64,000 nucleotides of DNA from NCBI RefSeq assembly GCF_030758935.1, contig NZ_CP132333.1, forward strand, positions 2,542,992-2,606,991, in the 5' to 3' direction. The notes beneath the pieces were generated by a model. The model searched no databases. It worked only from the letters and a program-made list of their open reading frames with translations, and had not been told where the DNA came from. This DNA comes from Geothrix sp. PMB-07 (GTDB lineage: Bacteria; Acidobacteriota; Holophagae; Holophagales; Holophagaceae). How positions within the stretch are numbered: position 1 is the stretch's first letter; each line of letters begins with the position of its first letter. This document shows, piece by piece, positions 27,147 to 36,747 of this stretch. The position numbers and the translations under genes are program-made.

Positions 27147-28109
27147 TCAGGGTTTGGGGGGCGCCTGCTTGGCCTCCAGGGCCTTCCGCGCCCGCTCGCG
27201 CTCAGTCTCGCTGGGGGTGCCCCACACCACGCGGTTGGGTTTCTGCTTGAGGAGTTCGAGCAGCTCCTCCACCGAGGCCAGGGACCGGCGCAGGCTCTTG
27301 AGGCTCTGCTCCAGTTCCGGTTGGTCCTCTGTAGCAAAGCGGCCCATGAAGGCATCGGCCTGCTTGAGGCTGGCGGCCAGGCTCACAAGGATCTGATCCA
27401 GCTCGGGGCCGCGCTTCTCCAACAGGGTGCGCACGCCTGCGAGGCTCTTGTCCAGATCAGCCAGGGCCTTGTCGGCCTCAGCCATGCTGTGATCGGCATG
27501 GCCCACGAGGCCTCGGCTGTCCTTGGCCAGAGCCTGGAACTCGCGGAGGGTGCCATCCAGCGAGTGCAGGGTCTGGCGCACGGCCGGATGCTCCAGCACA
27601 TCACCGAGGCCCTTCTTCTCGATGCGCGTCCGCAGGGCATCCACCCCCGCCTGCAGACTGGCCATGAGGTGGTCGGCCCGGTCCAGCACACCCGCGATGG
27701 AGGTGCCGCTGTCCCCGGGAATCTCGTCGCCCGCGGCCAGCGGCACCGTGCGCTCCGCCAGGTCCGGCAGCCGCAGATCCAGCATGACGCTGCCCACGCC
27801 CTTGGGGGCAAGGCTCGCCCGTGTGCCGCGCCAGAGCTTGATGTCCTCCTTCACAGCGATGCGCGCCAGGAAGTGGTAATCCTTTCCTTCCTGCCGCAGG
27901 TCGACCCGCTCCACGGAACCCACGCGGTAGCCCTTGAGCTGAACGTCCGCCCCCGCCGCCAGGCCTTCCATCTGGTCCAGGCGCACCACCAGGGGATAGC
28001 TGCGCTCCGTCACCGCCCCCGCGTTCTTGTAGGCCAACAAACCCAGGAACAAGCCCAAGGCGGCCAGCACCAGCAGGCCGAGACGGGCATCCTGTTTCTC
28101 GAATTTCAT
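27147..28109 (-). CDS. mlaD: MlaD-like MCE-domain protein
   Basis: 320 residues. A single N-terminal membrane anchor at about 8-27 (LGLLVLAALGLFLGLLAY) is followed by an MCE domain (about 35-115; YPLVVRLDQMEGLAAGADVQLKGYRVGSVERVDL). A long helical tail rich in Leu, Lys and Glu runs to the end (LKSLRRSLASVEELLELL). MCE proteins form hexameric rings in the periplasm that carry lipids between membranes. The helical tail is longer than in E. coli MlaD and may form a tube or needle, as in PqiB/YebT-type proteins. Its start overlaps the ATPase stop (ATGA). Confidence 0.88.
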   Translation of the reverse strand: MKFEKQDARLGLLVLAALGLFLGLLAYKNAGAVTERSYPLVVRLDQMEGLAAGADVQLKGYRVGSVERVDLRQEGKDYHFLARIAVKEDIKLWRGTRASLAPKGVGSVMLDLRLPDLAERTVPLAAGDEIPGDSGTSIAGVLDRADHLMASLQAGVDALRTRIEKKGLGDVLEHPAVRQTLHSLDGTLREFQALAKDSRGLVGHADHSMAEADKALADLDKSLAGVRTLLEKRGPELDQILVSLAASLKQADAFMGRFATEDQPELEQSLKSLRRSLASVEELLELLKQKPNRVVWGTPSETERERARKALEAKQAPPKP

Positions 28110-28768
28110 GGCGTCCCCCAGGGGATGAGATGGGCATGCAGATCCAACCGCTCCGTGGCCAGAGCCGCCAGGGCCCCCGGCTCTTCCTGGGCCACCAGCA
28201 GCGTCTTGCCCCGGGAGACCCAGCCGTGGATCACCTCCAGGGCCACGCTGTGATCCGCGGCGTCGAGTCCTTCCAGGGGATCATCCAGCAGGATCAGGTC
28301 GGGATCCAGGGCCAGCACCCGGGCCAGGTTCGCATGCTTGCGGGCGGCCGCGCTAACGGCGTGGGGACGCAGCCCTGCCACCGCCTGCAGCCCAAGACGA
28401 TGAAGGGCCGCATCGGTGCGGGCCGCCCAATCCTGACCCGCGGTACCGCGCATCCTCAGGGGCAACGCGACGTTCTCCCGCAGGCTCAGGTTCGACAGCA
28501 GCCCGCCCGTGGCGAAAGCCAGCCCCAGGCTCAGCCGCCCCATGTGCGCGAAGGCCCCTTCCCCCGGCCACAGGTCGCGCCCATCCACCGTGACACGGCC
28601 CCGGGCAGGCCGTTCCGTGCCAGCCACCACCCGCAACAACCGGCTCTTCCCACTGCCACTGGGGCCAGTGACAAGCTGTCGGCCGCCTCGTGCCACCGAC
28701 AGGCGCACTCCCTCCAGCAGGAGGTTGCCATCAGCGGCATCCAGAGCGAGATCGTGGATCTGGATCAT
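28106..28768 (-). CDS. MlaF-like ABC transporter ATPase with degenerate motifs
   Basis: 220 residues. Walker A is intact (GPSGSGKSRLL). The signature LSGGx is replaced by VSAAA (in HAVSAAARKHANLARVL). Walker B reads LILLDDP, with Asp where the catalytic Glu usually lies. The switch His is replaced by Gln (LLVAQEEPGAL). D-loop-like EGLDAAD is present. Position between permease and MCE protein makes it the ATPase of the lipid transporter, but catalysis may be slow or altered. The frame is intact and the overlap with the MCE gene is kept, arguing against decay. Confidence 0.85.
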   Translation of the reverse strand: MIQIHDLALDAADGNLLLEGVRLSVARGGRQLVTGPSGSGKSRLLRVVAGTERPARGRVTVDGRDLWPGEGAFAHMGRLSLGLAFATGGLLSNLSLRENVALPLRMRGTAGQDWAARTDAALHRLGLQAVAGLRPHAVSAAARKHANLARVLALDPDLILLDDPLEGLDAADHSVALEVIHGWVSRGKTLLVAQEEPGALAALATERLDLHAHLIPWGTP

Positions 28769-28777
28769 CGGCGCCGC

Positions 28778-29566
28778 TCAGAAATAAAACAGGGCGGCGA
28801 TGAGGCCGTCCAGGGCGAAGACCGCCACCAACGCCGTGACCACGGTTTTGGTGACGGCCTGAGGGATTTCGGTCTGGCTGCGCTGAATGCGCAGGCCGAA
28901 GTGGCAGGCGTGAAAGGTGATCGCCCCTGAGAACATCAGCACCTTGAGCAGGGTGGCGAAGAAATCCCGATTGGACAAAGCCTGTCGCACGGAATCCATG
29001 AAGAAGCCGAAGGTGACGCCGTATTTCAGCTTCGCCACGAGGAATCCGCCGGCCAGGGCCGTGGCATCGAAGAACACCACCAGGGCGAACAGGGCGATCA
29101 CCGCGCCCAGCCAGCGGGGCAGCAGGAGGTACTGGTAGGGGTTGATCCCGTGGGCGGCGAGGGCATCCACTTCGCCGTTCAACTGCATGGCGCCCAGCTC
29201 CGCCGCGATGGCCGTCGAGCTGCGGCCGATGACCAGCACGGCCGTCAGCAGGGGCCCCAGTTCCCGCAGGATGATGAGCGCCATGAGCACGCCGATGTAG
29301 TTCTCCGCGCCCAGCCCCGAGAGCTGGCTGAAGGCCTGGATGAGGGTCACGGCCCCAAGCAGCAGGGCCGTACCGCAGATGAGCAGCAGGGCATCGAGCC
29401 CCGTGAAGCGGACCTGCAATTTGAGCTGTCCGGCCACCACCCCAAGCTGATCCATGCGCAGCAGCAGCGCGTGGCGGAGGGTCCGCAGCACCAGGTGGGC
29501 CTGATCGCCCAGGAACTCGAGGAAGCCGCGCACCGGCGCGCCGAGTCGGGCAAGGAATACCGTCAC
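28778..29566 (-). CDS. mlaE: MlaE-like lipid transporter permease
   Basis: 262 residues from GTG 29566. About five or six membrane segments are visible, starting near residue 58 (LLLICGTALLLGAVTLI). The MlaE-family core shows as ILRELGPLLTAVLVIGRSSTAIAAELG and MQLNGEVDALAAHGINPYQYLLLPRW, then FHACHFGLRIQRSQTEIPQAVTKTVV. It forms the membrane part of the MCE lipid transporter. The ATPase gene starts 9 bases downstream. Genes for MlaC and MlaB are not in the window. Confidence 0.92.
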   Translation of the reverse strand: MTVFLARLGAPVRGFLEFLGDQAHLVLRTLRHALLLRMDQLGVVAGQLKLQVRFTGLDALLLICGTALLLGAVTLIQAFSQLSGLGAENYIGVLMALIILRELGPLLTAVLVIGRSSTAIAAELGAMQLNGEVDALAAHGINPYQYLLLPRWLGAVIALFALVVFFDATALAGGFLVAKLKYGVTFGFFMDSVRQALSNRDFFATLLKVLMFSGAITFHACHFGLRIQRSQTEIPQAVTKTVVTALVAVFALDGLIAALFYF

Positions 29567-29613
29567 GAATCACCCAGGAAGCGTGCCCCAGGCTAGCAGG
29601 AAAACGGCTCTAT

Positions 29614-30261
29614 TCAGGGGCCGAGAACGAAACCATCCGCGTAGTCGATGACCGTCACCACGCGGTACTCCCGGTGCGGGGCCGTGCCGGCGCCAGCCTG
29701 GTGGAGATCTGCATTGAAAATGTTCCCCCGATGCCCGCGACTCGCGACGCCATCATCAACCAGCAGCTGGATGACCACCTGGCGGGGATCCTCCTCCAGG
29801 GTGCCGATGTTTTCCGCGATGAGGCCGTGCCAGGTTCCCAGGCGGTTGAGCCGCTCGGACAGCCGCGCGCCATCTGCGCCCACATGGTCCAGCACACCGC
29901 GGGGTCCGATGTCCCGGGCATGACGGCGCGCCGCCAGAGCCAAGCCCTCATTGAAACGAAGGGGCCCCATGGGCCGCTGCGCCTCCAGGAAGGCGATGGC
30001 CTCGTCCAGGGCCTTCACGCCTTCCTCCGTGCGCAGGGGCGTGCGCCCGGGGCGGTTCCACAGGGTGCCCTCGAAATAGGGCCTCAGTTCCCGGAGGTGC
30101 CGGGCATAGACCTTGGGCTGCACCCGGGCATCACTCATCTCCTGAACCACAGCGCGCTCGAAGGCCGAGGCCTTCTCCAGGACCAGAGCCCGGCCTGGGA
30201 CCTGCCCAAGCCCGGTGGACCATCCGGCGAACAGGCAAAAGAACAGCGCGACAATCCTCAT
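29614..30261 (-). CDS. Secreted CAP (SCP/PR1)-domain protein
   Basis: 215 residues from ATG 30261, with GAGG five bases upstream. A GTG two codons earlier is also in frame. A signal peptide covers about 1-20 (RIVALFFCLFAGWSTGLG). The CAP domain spans about 100-215, with His in RRHARDIG, LDHVGADGARLSERLNRLG, the AENIG motif, a late His region (SRGHRGNIFNADLHQAGAG) and YRVVTVIDYADG at the end. CAP proteins are extracytoplasmic and often bind lipids or peptides. The activity here is unknown. It follows cysK with 54 bp between, on the same strand. Confidence 0.88.
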   Translation of the reverse strand: MRIVALFFCLFAGWSTGLGQVPGRALVLEKASAFERAVVQEMSDARVQPKVYARHLRELRPYFEGTLWNRPGRTPLRTEEGVKALDEAIAFLEAQRPMGPLRFNEGLALAARRHARDIGPRGVLDHVGADGARLSERLNRLGTWHGLIAENIGTLEEDPRQVVIQLLVDDGVASRGHRGNIFNADLHQAGAGTAPHREYRVVTVIDYADGFVLGP

Positions 30262-30315
30262 GGGCACCTCGGGGGCGGTGGTCCCAGGATAGTCGCGCTG
30301 CGAGGACGTGCCGGA

Positions 30316-31272
<957 letters not shown>

Positions 31273-31312
31273 CGGCATCTCCTCATGTGACCCGGACGGG
31301 ACCGGAAGTGTC

Positions 31313-31363
31313 ATGATGGAAAGGAACGAGGTTGTTGTCAAGTTTGTTAATTTATTTTATTAT
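31313..31363. promoter_or_regulatory. Overlapping divergent promoters of cysK and the Rrf2 regulator
   Basis: Plus strand: TTGTCA (31335-31340), 17 bp, TATTAT (31358-31363), directed at the regulator. Minus strand: TTGACA (31341-31336), 17 bp, CATCAT (31318-31313), directed at cysK. The two -35 boxes overlap by five bases, so RNA polymerase cannot occupy both at once. The surrounding sequence is unusually AT-rich for this genome. A regulator bound here could control both genes. Confidence 0.55.
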
Positions 31364-31398
31364 ATATCTGGTGATCAGGAATTTCTGGAGGTTCCACC

Positions 31399-31827
31399 AT
31401 GAAGGGATCGGCGAAGGGCCGCTACGGATTGCAGTTCATGGTGGAGCTGGCCCTGCAGGCCGGACGCGGACCGGTGCTGGTGGATGTCGTGGCTGAGCGC
31501 CAGGGCCTGCCCGCCAAGTTTCTGCGGGTGCTCTTGGGCAGCTTGAAGAGTGCAGGTCTGGTGAAAGTGCAGCGGGGCCCCAGCGGTGGCTGCGAACTGG
31601 CCAAGCACCCCAGCCACATCACCGTGCTGGAAATCCTGGAAACGCTGGAAGGGCGCCTGGGCACCTCGGATCTGCCCGAGGAGGCCACCTATGGGGCCCG
31701 CGCCGTACGGGAATTGTGGAACCGCAGCACCGACGCCGCCCGGGCCGTGCTGCAAAGCACTTCCCTGGCCGATCTGGCGGACCGCCAGCGGGCCCTGGAA
31801 CTGGACAGCCAGGGCTACTCCATCTGA
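31399..31827 (+). CDS. Rrf2-family transcriptional regulator
   Basis: 142 residues with GGAGG before the ATG. A winged helix-turn-helix lies at about 8-70 (GRYGLQFMVELAL, LPAKFLRVLLGSLKSAGLVKVQRGPSGG). The long dimer helix follows. The three clustered Cys that hold the Fe-S cluster in IscR/NsrR/RsrR are absent; only one Cys is present (GGCELAK). It therefore resembles the CymR type, which controls cysteine metabolism with CysK as partner in Bacillus. Divergence from cysK supports that role, by inference. Confidence 0.88.
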   Translation: MKGSAKGRYGLQFMVELALQAGRGPVLVDVVAERQGLPAKFLRVLLGSLKSAGLVKVQRGPSGGCELAKHPSHITVLEILETLEGRLGTSDLPEEATYGARAVRELWNRSTDAARAVLQSTSLADLADRQRALELDSQGYSI

Positions 31828-31973
31828 GCAGCCCTCCGCCCACGGAGGTCAGGGGACAGGTCAGGCTTCAGCCTTCGGCAAAGGGTCGCTAACCCGACTC
31901 GGTGCCCTGGCGTAGTTCAAGTTCACCCTCGACTCCGCCCGCCTCGTCGCCGCCCAGCTCAAGGAACGTTCCC

Positions 31974-33485
31974 ATGATTGGACGCCTTCCCCTCGCGCTC
32001 TGTCTGTTGAGCCTTATCAGCGCGACAACCGGCATGGCTGGCGTCAGGGCTGGCCTGCCCGCTGCTCCACCACAGACCGGAGACGTGGAGGATCCGCTTT
32101 TCAAAACGATCAGCGCCCTGGACAGCGCGGTGTTCGAGGCTTTCAACCACTGCGACGACCCCGCGCAGCTGAAGAAGTATGGCGACTACTTCGCCCCGGA
32201 CCTCGAGTTCTACCACGACAACGGCGGTGTCACCTGGACCCGCCAGGAGATGGTCGCGAACACCGCCAGGAATGTCGCCGGGAAGTACCGGCGGAGGCTG
32301 GTGCCGGGAAGCCTCCGGGTCTACCCCATCAAGGGGTTCGGCGCCATCGCCACCGGCGTGCATCGCTTCTGCCAGATCGGCACCGGCGACTGCGAGGGCT
32401 TGGCGGATTTCACCATGGTGTGGCGGTTACAGGGGGGCCAGTGGCAAATCACGCACGCCCTCAGCTATGGGCACCGCGCCAATGATGCCACCCCCTCGCC
32501 GGGGCTCGATCCCATGAAGGATGAAGGCGCTCTGGGGGCCTGGCTGAAGGAGCAGGGCATCCCGGTGCTGGGCCTTGGACTGATCCGGGATGGCAAGCTG
32601 AAGGAAGTGCGGGTCTTCGGCAACCTGACCGGAGGTGGCACAGCGCCCTTGGACACCCTGTTCAATGTGGCCTCGCTGACCAAGCCTGTCACCGCCATGG
32701 TCGCCCTCCGCCTGGCCAGCGAAGGACGCTGGGATCTGGATGAGCCCTTATCCCATTTCTGGGTGGATCCCGATCTGAAGGGCGATCCACGGTTGCCGGA
32801 ACTCACCACCCGCATCGTCCTCAGCCATCGAACAGGTTTTCTGAACTGGCGCTGGATGGCCCCTTCCAAAAAACTCGCCTTCATCTTTGAACCCGGAACG
32901 AAGTACCAGTATTCGGGTGAGGGTTTTGAATACCTTCGGCGAGCCCTGGAAGCGAAGTTCGGAACCTCGCTGGAAGACCTGGCCGCCCGTACCGTCTTCG
33001 GGCCCCTCGGCATGCGGGACACGCACTTCACTTGGGGGAAGGATGTGGATGAAGCGCGCTTCGCCCTTGGATACGACGCGAAAGGCTCTCCCTACAAACT
33101 GGAGAAATGGAGCCAGGCCAATGGCGCCGACCTGCTCCTCACCACCGTGGAGGATTACGGGAAGTTCCTCGCGGCCGTCATGAGCGGAAAGCTGCTCACC
33201 GAGGCCATCCACAAGGACATGCTGCGGGCCCATGTGGACGTGAAAGCAGGCAAGGCCTTCGCTTTGGGCTGGGAGCGCTACGACCTCGGCGGCGGGGATT
33301 TCGCCTTGGCCCATGGTGGGGCCGACGAGGGTGTGCAAACCCAAGTCTTCCTGTTTCCCAAAACCGGGCAGGCGCTGATCCTGATCACCAATGTCGATGA
33401 TGGCTACAAAACCTACGGGCCGCTGCTGAAGCACTTCATGGGAGCACAGGGACAGAAGGTCTTCGAGATCGAAACGGCCAAATAA
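31974..33485 (+). CDS. Secreted beta-lactamase-fold hydrolase with N-terminal SnoaL-like domain
   Basis: 503 residues from ATG 31974. A signal peptide covers about 1-22 (LPLALCLLSLISATTGMAG). An NTF2/DUF4440-like domain lies at about 35-170 (VFEAFNHCDDPAQLKKYGDYFAPDLEFYHD...). A class C beta-lactamase-like domain spans about 185-500 with SxxK in FNVASLTKPVTAM, a YSG motif in place of YxN (YQYSGEGFEYL) and HGG near the end (ALAHGGADEG). Relatives are esterases and peptidases rather than resistance enzymes. The substrate is unknown. A hairpin terminator follows at 33500. Confidence 0.85.
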   Translation: MIGRLPLALCLLSLISATTGMAGVRAGLPAAPPQTGDVEDPLFKTISALDSAVFEAFNHCDDPAQLKKYGDYFAPDLEFYHDNGGVTWTRQEMVANTARNVAGKYRRRLVPGSLRVYPIKGFGAIATGVHRFCQIGTGDCEGLADFTMVWRLQGGQWQITHALSYGHRANDATPSPGLDPMKDEGALGAWLKEQGIPVLGLGLIRDGKLKEVRVFGNLTGGGTAPLDTLFNVASLTKPVTAMVALRLASEGRWDLDEPLSHFWVDPDLKGDPRLPELTTRIVLSHRTGFLNWRWMAPSKKLAFIFEPGTKYQYSGEGFEYLRRALEAKFGTSLEDLAARTVFGPLGMRDTHFTWGKDVDEARFALGYDAKGSPYKLEKWSQANGADLLLTTVEDYGKFLAAVMSGKLLTEAIHKDMLRAHVDVKAGKAFALGWERYDLGGGDFALAHGGADEGVQTQVFLFPKTGQALILITNVDDGYKTYGPLLKHFMGAQGQKVFEIETAK

Positions 33486-33499
33486 GCCTTTGCCACGCA

Positions 33500-33525
33500 A
33501 AGAAGCCGCCCAAGGGCGGCTTCTT
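33500..33525. terminator. Hairpin terminator between convergent genes
   Basis: AAGAAGCCGCCC (33500-33511) pairs with GGGCGGCTTCTT (33514-33525) around a tiny loop. It lies between the convergent hydrolase (stop 33485) and the C45-type gene (stop 33544). It can serve both strands, as each side ends in a short T run. Confidence 0.75.
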
Positions 33526-33543
33526 CGTGAACCCCGACCTTGC

Positions 33544-36500
33544 TCAGGGCTTGAAGGCCTGCACCAATCCTTCAGGCATGGCGTGTCCCTTCACCTGCAC
33601 CTCGCTGCCGCGGTAGATCGCCCAGCCTGGCAGGCCCCGGGGAATGGCCTTGGTCATGGCCCATTCCTGGGTGCGGCTGTTGGAGAGCACCAGCACCAGC
33701 ATGCGCTTGGGATTCCAGGGATTGGGGAGCGCCAGGAACAGCCCATCGTCGGGCCGTCCGTAGGTGCGGCCCTGCCACTTGAACCAGCCGGAACCCCCTT
33801 CGGCGGGCAGCTTACCTTCGGCCTGAAGCCGGGCGCTGAGGCCGTTTTCAGCAGGCCCGCCGAAGACCACCAGATCGCTGGCCGCGAGATCCGTGTCGCT
33901 CAACTCGGCATCGGCTTCCACGGGCAGCAGCACTTCCGTCATGCCGTCGGCCAAAGCATCGCGGTAAGCCAGGGCCAGGGTGCGCTGGGCTTCGACTTCG
34001 CGGCCGGTGCCGTAAACCAATCGCGTGGCGCTCCAATCATCGAGCACGTTGCCCGGAATCCAGAAGTTGACGCGGGAAACGGGGATGTCGTTCCCGGCAT
34101 TGAACGCCACCCGGGTGGGCGCGGCCTCGCTGGCGAAGGTGAAGGAACCGGTGCTACCGGCCATTTCCAGGCGCTCCAGCTTCGCACCCTTTTCCGTCTC
34201 CACGGCCACGAAGGCCACGAAGGGATAGGGGAAACCGGACTGCTCCACGGCGAGTTTCACGCCGTAGCCCTTCTCGGCCTTGACCACCTCGGCCCGGATC
34301 TTGGGCGCGGGCAGATCCGCGCGCTCCAGCCAGGGTTTCAGGATGGGCGCCACGTCCTTTCCGGCCGCATCGGAAAGAGCCTTCAGGATCTCGGCAGTGC
34401 TGGCGGGCTTACCGCTGAAGCGGGTGTGCACGGCCTTCATGGCCTTGGCGAAGGCCGCATTGCCCAGGTGCAGCCGCAGCTGGTGCAGCGCGAAGAGACC
34501 CCGGATGCGGGGGATCTGGTAGGCCCCGTAGCGGTCGTACTCGGTCTTCGTGGCCAGGGGCGCCTTCACGCCCTCCTTGGCTTCCAGCCAGAGGTGACGG
34601 GTGTTCAGATCCCCCAAGGTCGCGCTCTGGGTTTCAAAGGCCTTGGCGGGGGCCGCAGGCAGGTTCTTCAGCTGCTGCCAGTAGGCGGCCGAGGCGCTGA
34701 CGAACCAGTTCTCGGCATCCGAGGTGGGCTTGACAGTCCCTGTCCAAAGCCCCTTGGCATCGAAGCTGAAGGCCTCCTTCACACCCGCGACTTCGGGCGC
34801 GGGCATAGCCTTCGCCTGCTTTTCCTCTCTCCAGGCTGCCTTCGCAGCCTGGAGTTTCTCGGTGATCCAGATGGGGCTGAAGGCGGTGTAGCCGTGGGTC
34901 AGGTGGGGTGTGGCGCCAGGAAGATCGGGGATCCACCGTCCGCCGACCATCTTCTCGCGCAGCGTGGTCTTGCCCTGGTGGGCGATGAACACGAGCTTTT
35001 CCGCCATCTCGGAGGTGGTGAGCTTGGCGTCACAGGCGTGGGGCCGGTTGATGGGGCTGGTGGCCATCACGCGCGTGGCGATGTCAATGTCGAAGCCCTT
35101 CTGGCCATAAGCCTTGAACACCTCCTGGAAGGCGATGTCGCGGTTCCAGGTATTGAAGGCCAGATCCGCAGGCGCGTTCTCGGGGTTGGCCCCGTACTCG
35201 CCGCGCACCTCGAGATCGCGGTTGTTGTTGTTGGCCCAGATGAAATCGCGGTGGTTGCCCGGCGTATCCGCAGGCTTGCCCTTAGCGCCCGTGCGCCACA
35301 TGCGCGTTTTCTCGGTGCCCAGCAGGAAGCAGGCGCCTTCATCGGTCTTGGTGTCGGCCATGGTCCAGTCGTTGGTGTAGAGGCCGTTGTTCTGCTTGAA
35401 GAGAATGGCGGCGGCCTCGTCGATATTCGCCGCGTATTGGGCGGCCTTGCGGATGCGGTTGCTCTGGGGTGTGCCATCCGCATTGAAGGGCGTCTGGCCC
35501 ACGGTGGTTTCGCCCATCACCAGGCCCGAGGCATTCAGGTACCAATCGGTACCGCTGTGGATGCCGCCCGCGAAGGTCTGCAGCACCAGGCGGTGGCCCT
35601 TCTCCGGCACGATGTCCAGCATCACGTTCCATTCGGTGCCCGTGTAACCGTTCCACATGAACATCTGGGTGAGGATGAAGCGGCCGCTCTTGGTGGCGCC
35701 CTTGGTGGCCACGAAGGAGGAGCAGTGGTCGCCCTTCCCGCCCTTCTCCATCTCGTCGTCACCGCTCATGAAGGTGCGCCCCGTGAGCGGATTCGGCGCG
35801 TGGGTCAGGCCCTCCTGCAGGGAGCTCATGTCCACGGCGCTGTTGAGCGTCACGATGTCCAGCAGGTCGACGGGGCGGCCCTTGAAGCTGGCGCCCGCCT
35901 TGACGGCGCCATCGGCGATGCCCTTCATCTCCTCCAGGAATTCCACGTCGTACTTGCGGAAGAACAGCGCATCGGCCATCTGCCGCTGATCGGCCCAGCC
36001 ACGCACCGGATCGGCCGCGTTTTTCTGCACGCCCAGCTTGGTGATGTAGCGGACGATCTCGTCGGCCATGAGCTCGCCGTGCTGGCGGCCCCGCGCGTAG
36101 GGGGCGCCCTCGATGTGCAGGAAGGTCCAGCCGCCCATCTCATAGCGGAAGCCCTTCCCCGCCCAGCGAACGGTCTCCATGGGAATGAAGGCAGTGACAT
36201 CCTCCACCTTTTCCAGCTTCACGTCGCTGAAGGTGGCCGCGCCCGTGGCCTTGCCGTTGCGGCCCAGGTGCAGCTGCACGCGGTCGCTGGGGCTGGTGGC
36301 CAGGAACAGCGTCGAGACTTTGCGCTCCGAGGTGCCCGCCACGCTCTGCGAGGCGTTGGTGAAGGGGAAGCTCTCCATGGAGAGGCAGGCCCCCAGGGCC
36401 GTGGGATAGCGGGCCAGCGCGTCGGCCTTCACCCTGTCGGTGCGGACGGTGGCGCTGAGGCGGTAGAGCTCGCCCACCTTCAGGCTCAAGGACGCCGAAG

Positions 36501-36660
36501 CCAAAGTGGCTTCCGATCCTTCCGCCGCCGCTTCCAGGCGCAGGCCCGAAGCCTTGGCCGTCGAGCCAGGTTTCAGCGTCCAGCCGGACACGGGAAGGTC
36601 GGCCGCGGCGGCGATCACCGCCAGGGCCAGGAACAGGCCGGCGCGAAGCATTCGGATCAT
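33544..36660 (-). CDS. Giant exported C45-type NTN hydrolase with M1-peptidase-like tail
   Basis: 1038 residues with GGAGG before ATG 36660. A signal peptide covers about 1-20. A beta-sandwich-like region lies at about 20-165. A C45/acyltransferase-type NTN hydrolase domain spans about 170-620. The likely self-cleaved nucleophile is Cys313 in KGDHCSSFVAT, preceded by YARGRQHGELMADEI and followed by TFAGGIHSGTDWYLNASGL. From about 715 to 855 the sequence resembles the C-terminal helical and beta domains of M1 aminopeptidases (LGNAAFAKAMKAVHTRFSGK ... PILKPWLERADLP), but no HExxH is present. The last ~180 residues are unknown. It is probably a periplasmic amide hydrolase. Confidence 0.8.
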   Translation of the reverse strand: MIRMLRAGLFLALAVIAAAADLPVSGWTLKPGSTAKASGLRLEAAAEGSEATLASASLSLKVGELYRLSATVRTDRVKADALARYPTALGACLSMESFPFTNASQSVAGTSERKVSTLFLATSPSDRVQLHLGRNGKATGAATFSDVKLEKVEDVTAFIPMETVRWAGKGFRYEMGGWTFLHIEGAPYARGRQHGELMADEIVRYITKLGVQKNAADPVRGWADQRQMADALFFRKYDVEFLEEMKGIADGAVKAGASFKGRPVDLLDIVTLNSAVDMSSLQEGLTHAPNPLTGRTFMSGDDEMEKGGKGDHCSSFVATKGATKSGRFILTQMFMWNGYTGTEWNVMLDIVPEKGHRLVLQTFAGGIHSGTDWYLNASGLVMGETTVGQTPFNADGTPQSNRIRKAAQYAANIDEAAAILFKQNNGLYTNDWTMADTKTDEGACFLLGTEKTRMWRTGAKGKPADTPGNHRDFIWANNNNRDLEVRGEYGANPENAPADLAFNTWNRDIAFQEVFKAYGQKGFDIDIATRVMATSPINRPHACDAKLTTSEMAEKLVFIAHQGKTTLREKMVGGRWIPDLPGATPHLTHGYTAFSPIWITEKLQAAKAAWREEKQAKAMPAPEVAGVKEAFSFDAKGLWTGTVKPTSDAENWFVSASAAYWQQLKNLPAAPAKAFETQSATLGDLNTRHLWLEAKEGVKAPLATKTEYDRYGAYQIPRIRGLFALHQLRLHLGNAAFAKAMKAVHTRFSGKPASTAEILKALSDAAGKDVAPILKPWLERADLPAPKIRAEVVKAEKGYGVKLAVEQSGFPYPFVAFVAVETEKGAKLERLEMAGSTGSFTFASEAAPTRVAFNAGNDIPVSRVNFWIPGNVLDDWSATRLVYGTGREVEAQRTLALAYRDALADGMTEVLLPVEADAELSDTDLAASDLVVFGGPAENGLSARLQAEGKLPAEGGSGWFKWQGRTYGRPDDGLFLALPNPWNPKRMLVLVLSNSRTQEWAMTKAIPRGLPGWAIYRGSEVQVKGHAMPEGLVQAFKP

Positions 36661-36695
36661 GGGAGCCTCCGCCTAACAGCATGCCAAAGCCCCGC

Positions 36696-36726
36696 GGGAA
36701 CTGCCTCGTTTTTTGAGGCAATTCCC
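36696..36726. repeat. 12-bp inverted repeat in a divergent gap
   Basis: GGGAACTGCCTC and GAGGCAATTCCC flank GTTTTTT, with one mismatch. The hairpin has its T run in the loop, so it is not a standard terminator. It sits between the start of the C45-type gene (36660) and the start of the pseudouridine synthase (36748), where promoters for both should lie, and could be an operator. Confidence 0.55.
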
Positions 36727-36747
36727 GTCACCAGTTAGTCTGGAGCC

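Noticed and set aside
31833-31848. CCTCCG-CCCA-CGGAGG hairpin after the Rrf2 gene as a terminator
   Set aside because: The stem is only 6 bp and no T run follows; it may be chance in GC-rich DNA.
33490-36738. 1082-residue plus-strand open frame opposite the C45-type gene
   Set aside because: The minus-strand gene has a signal peptide, ribosome site and family motifs; the opposite frame shows only shadow composition.
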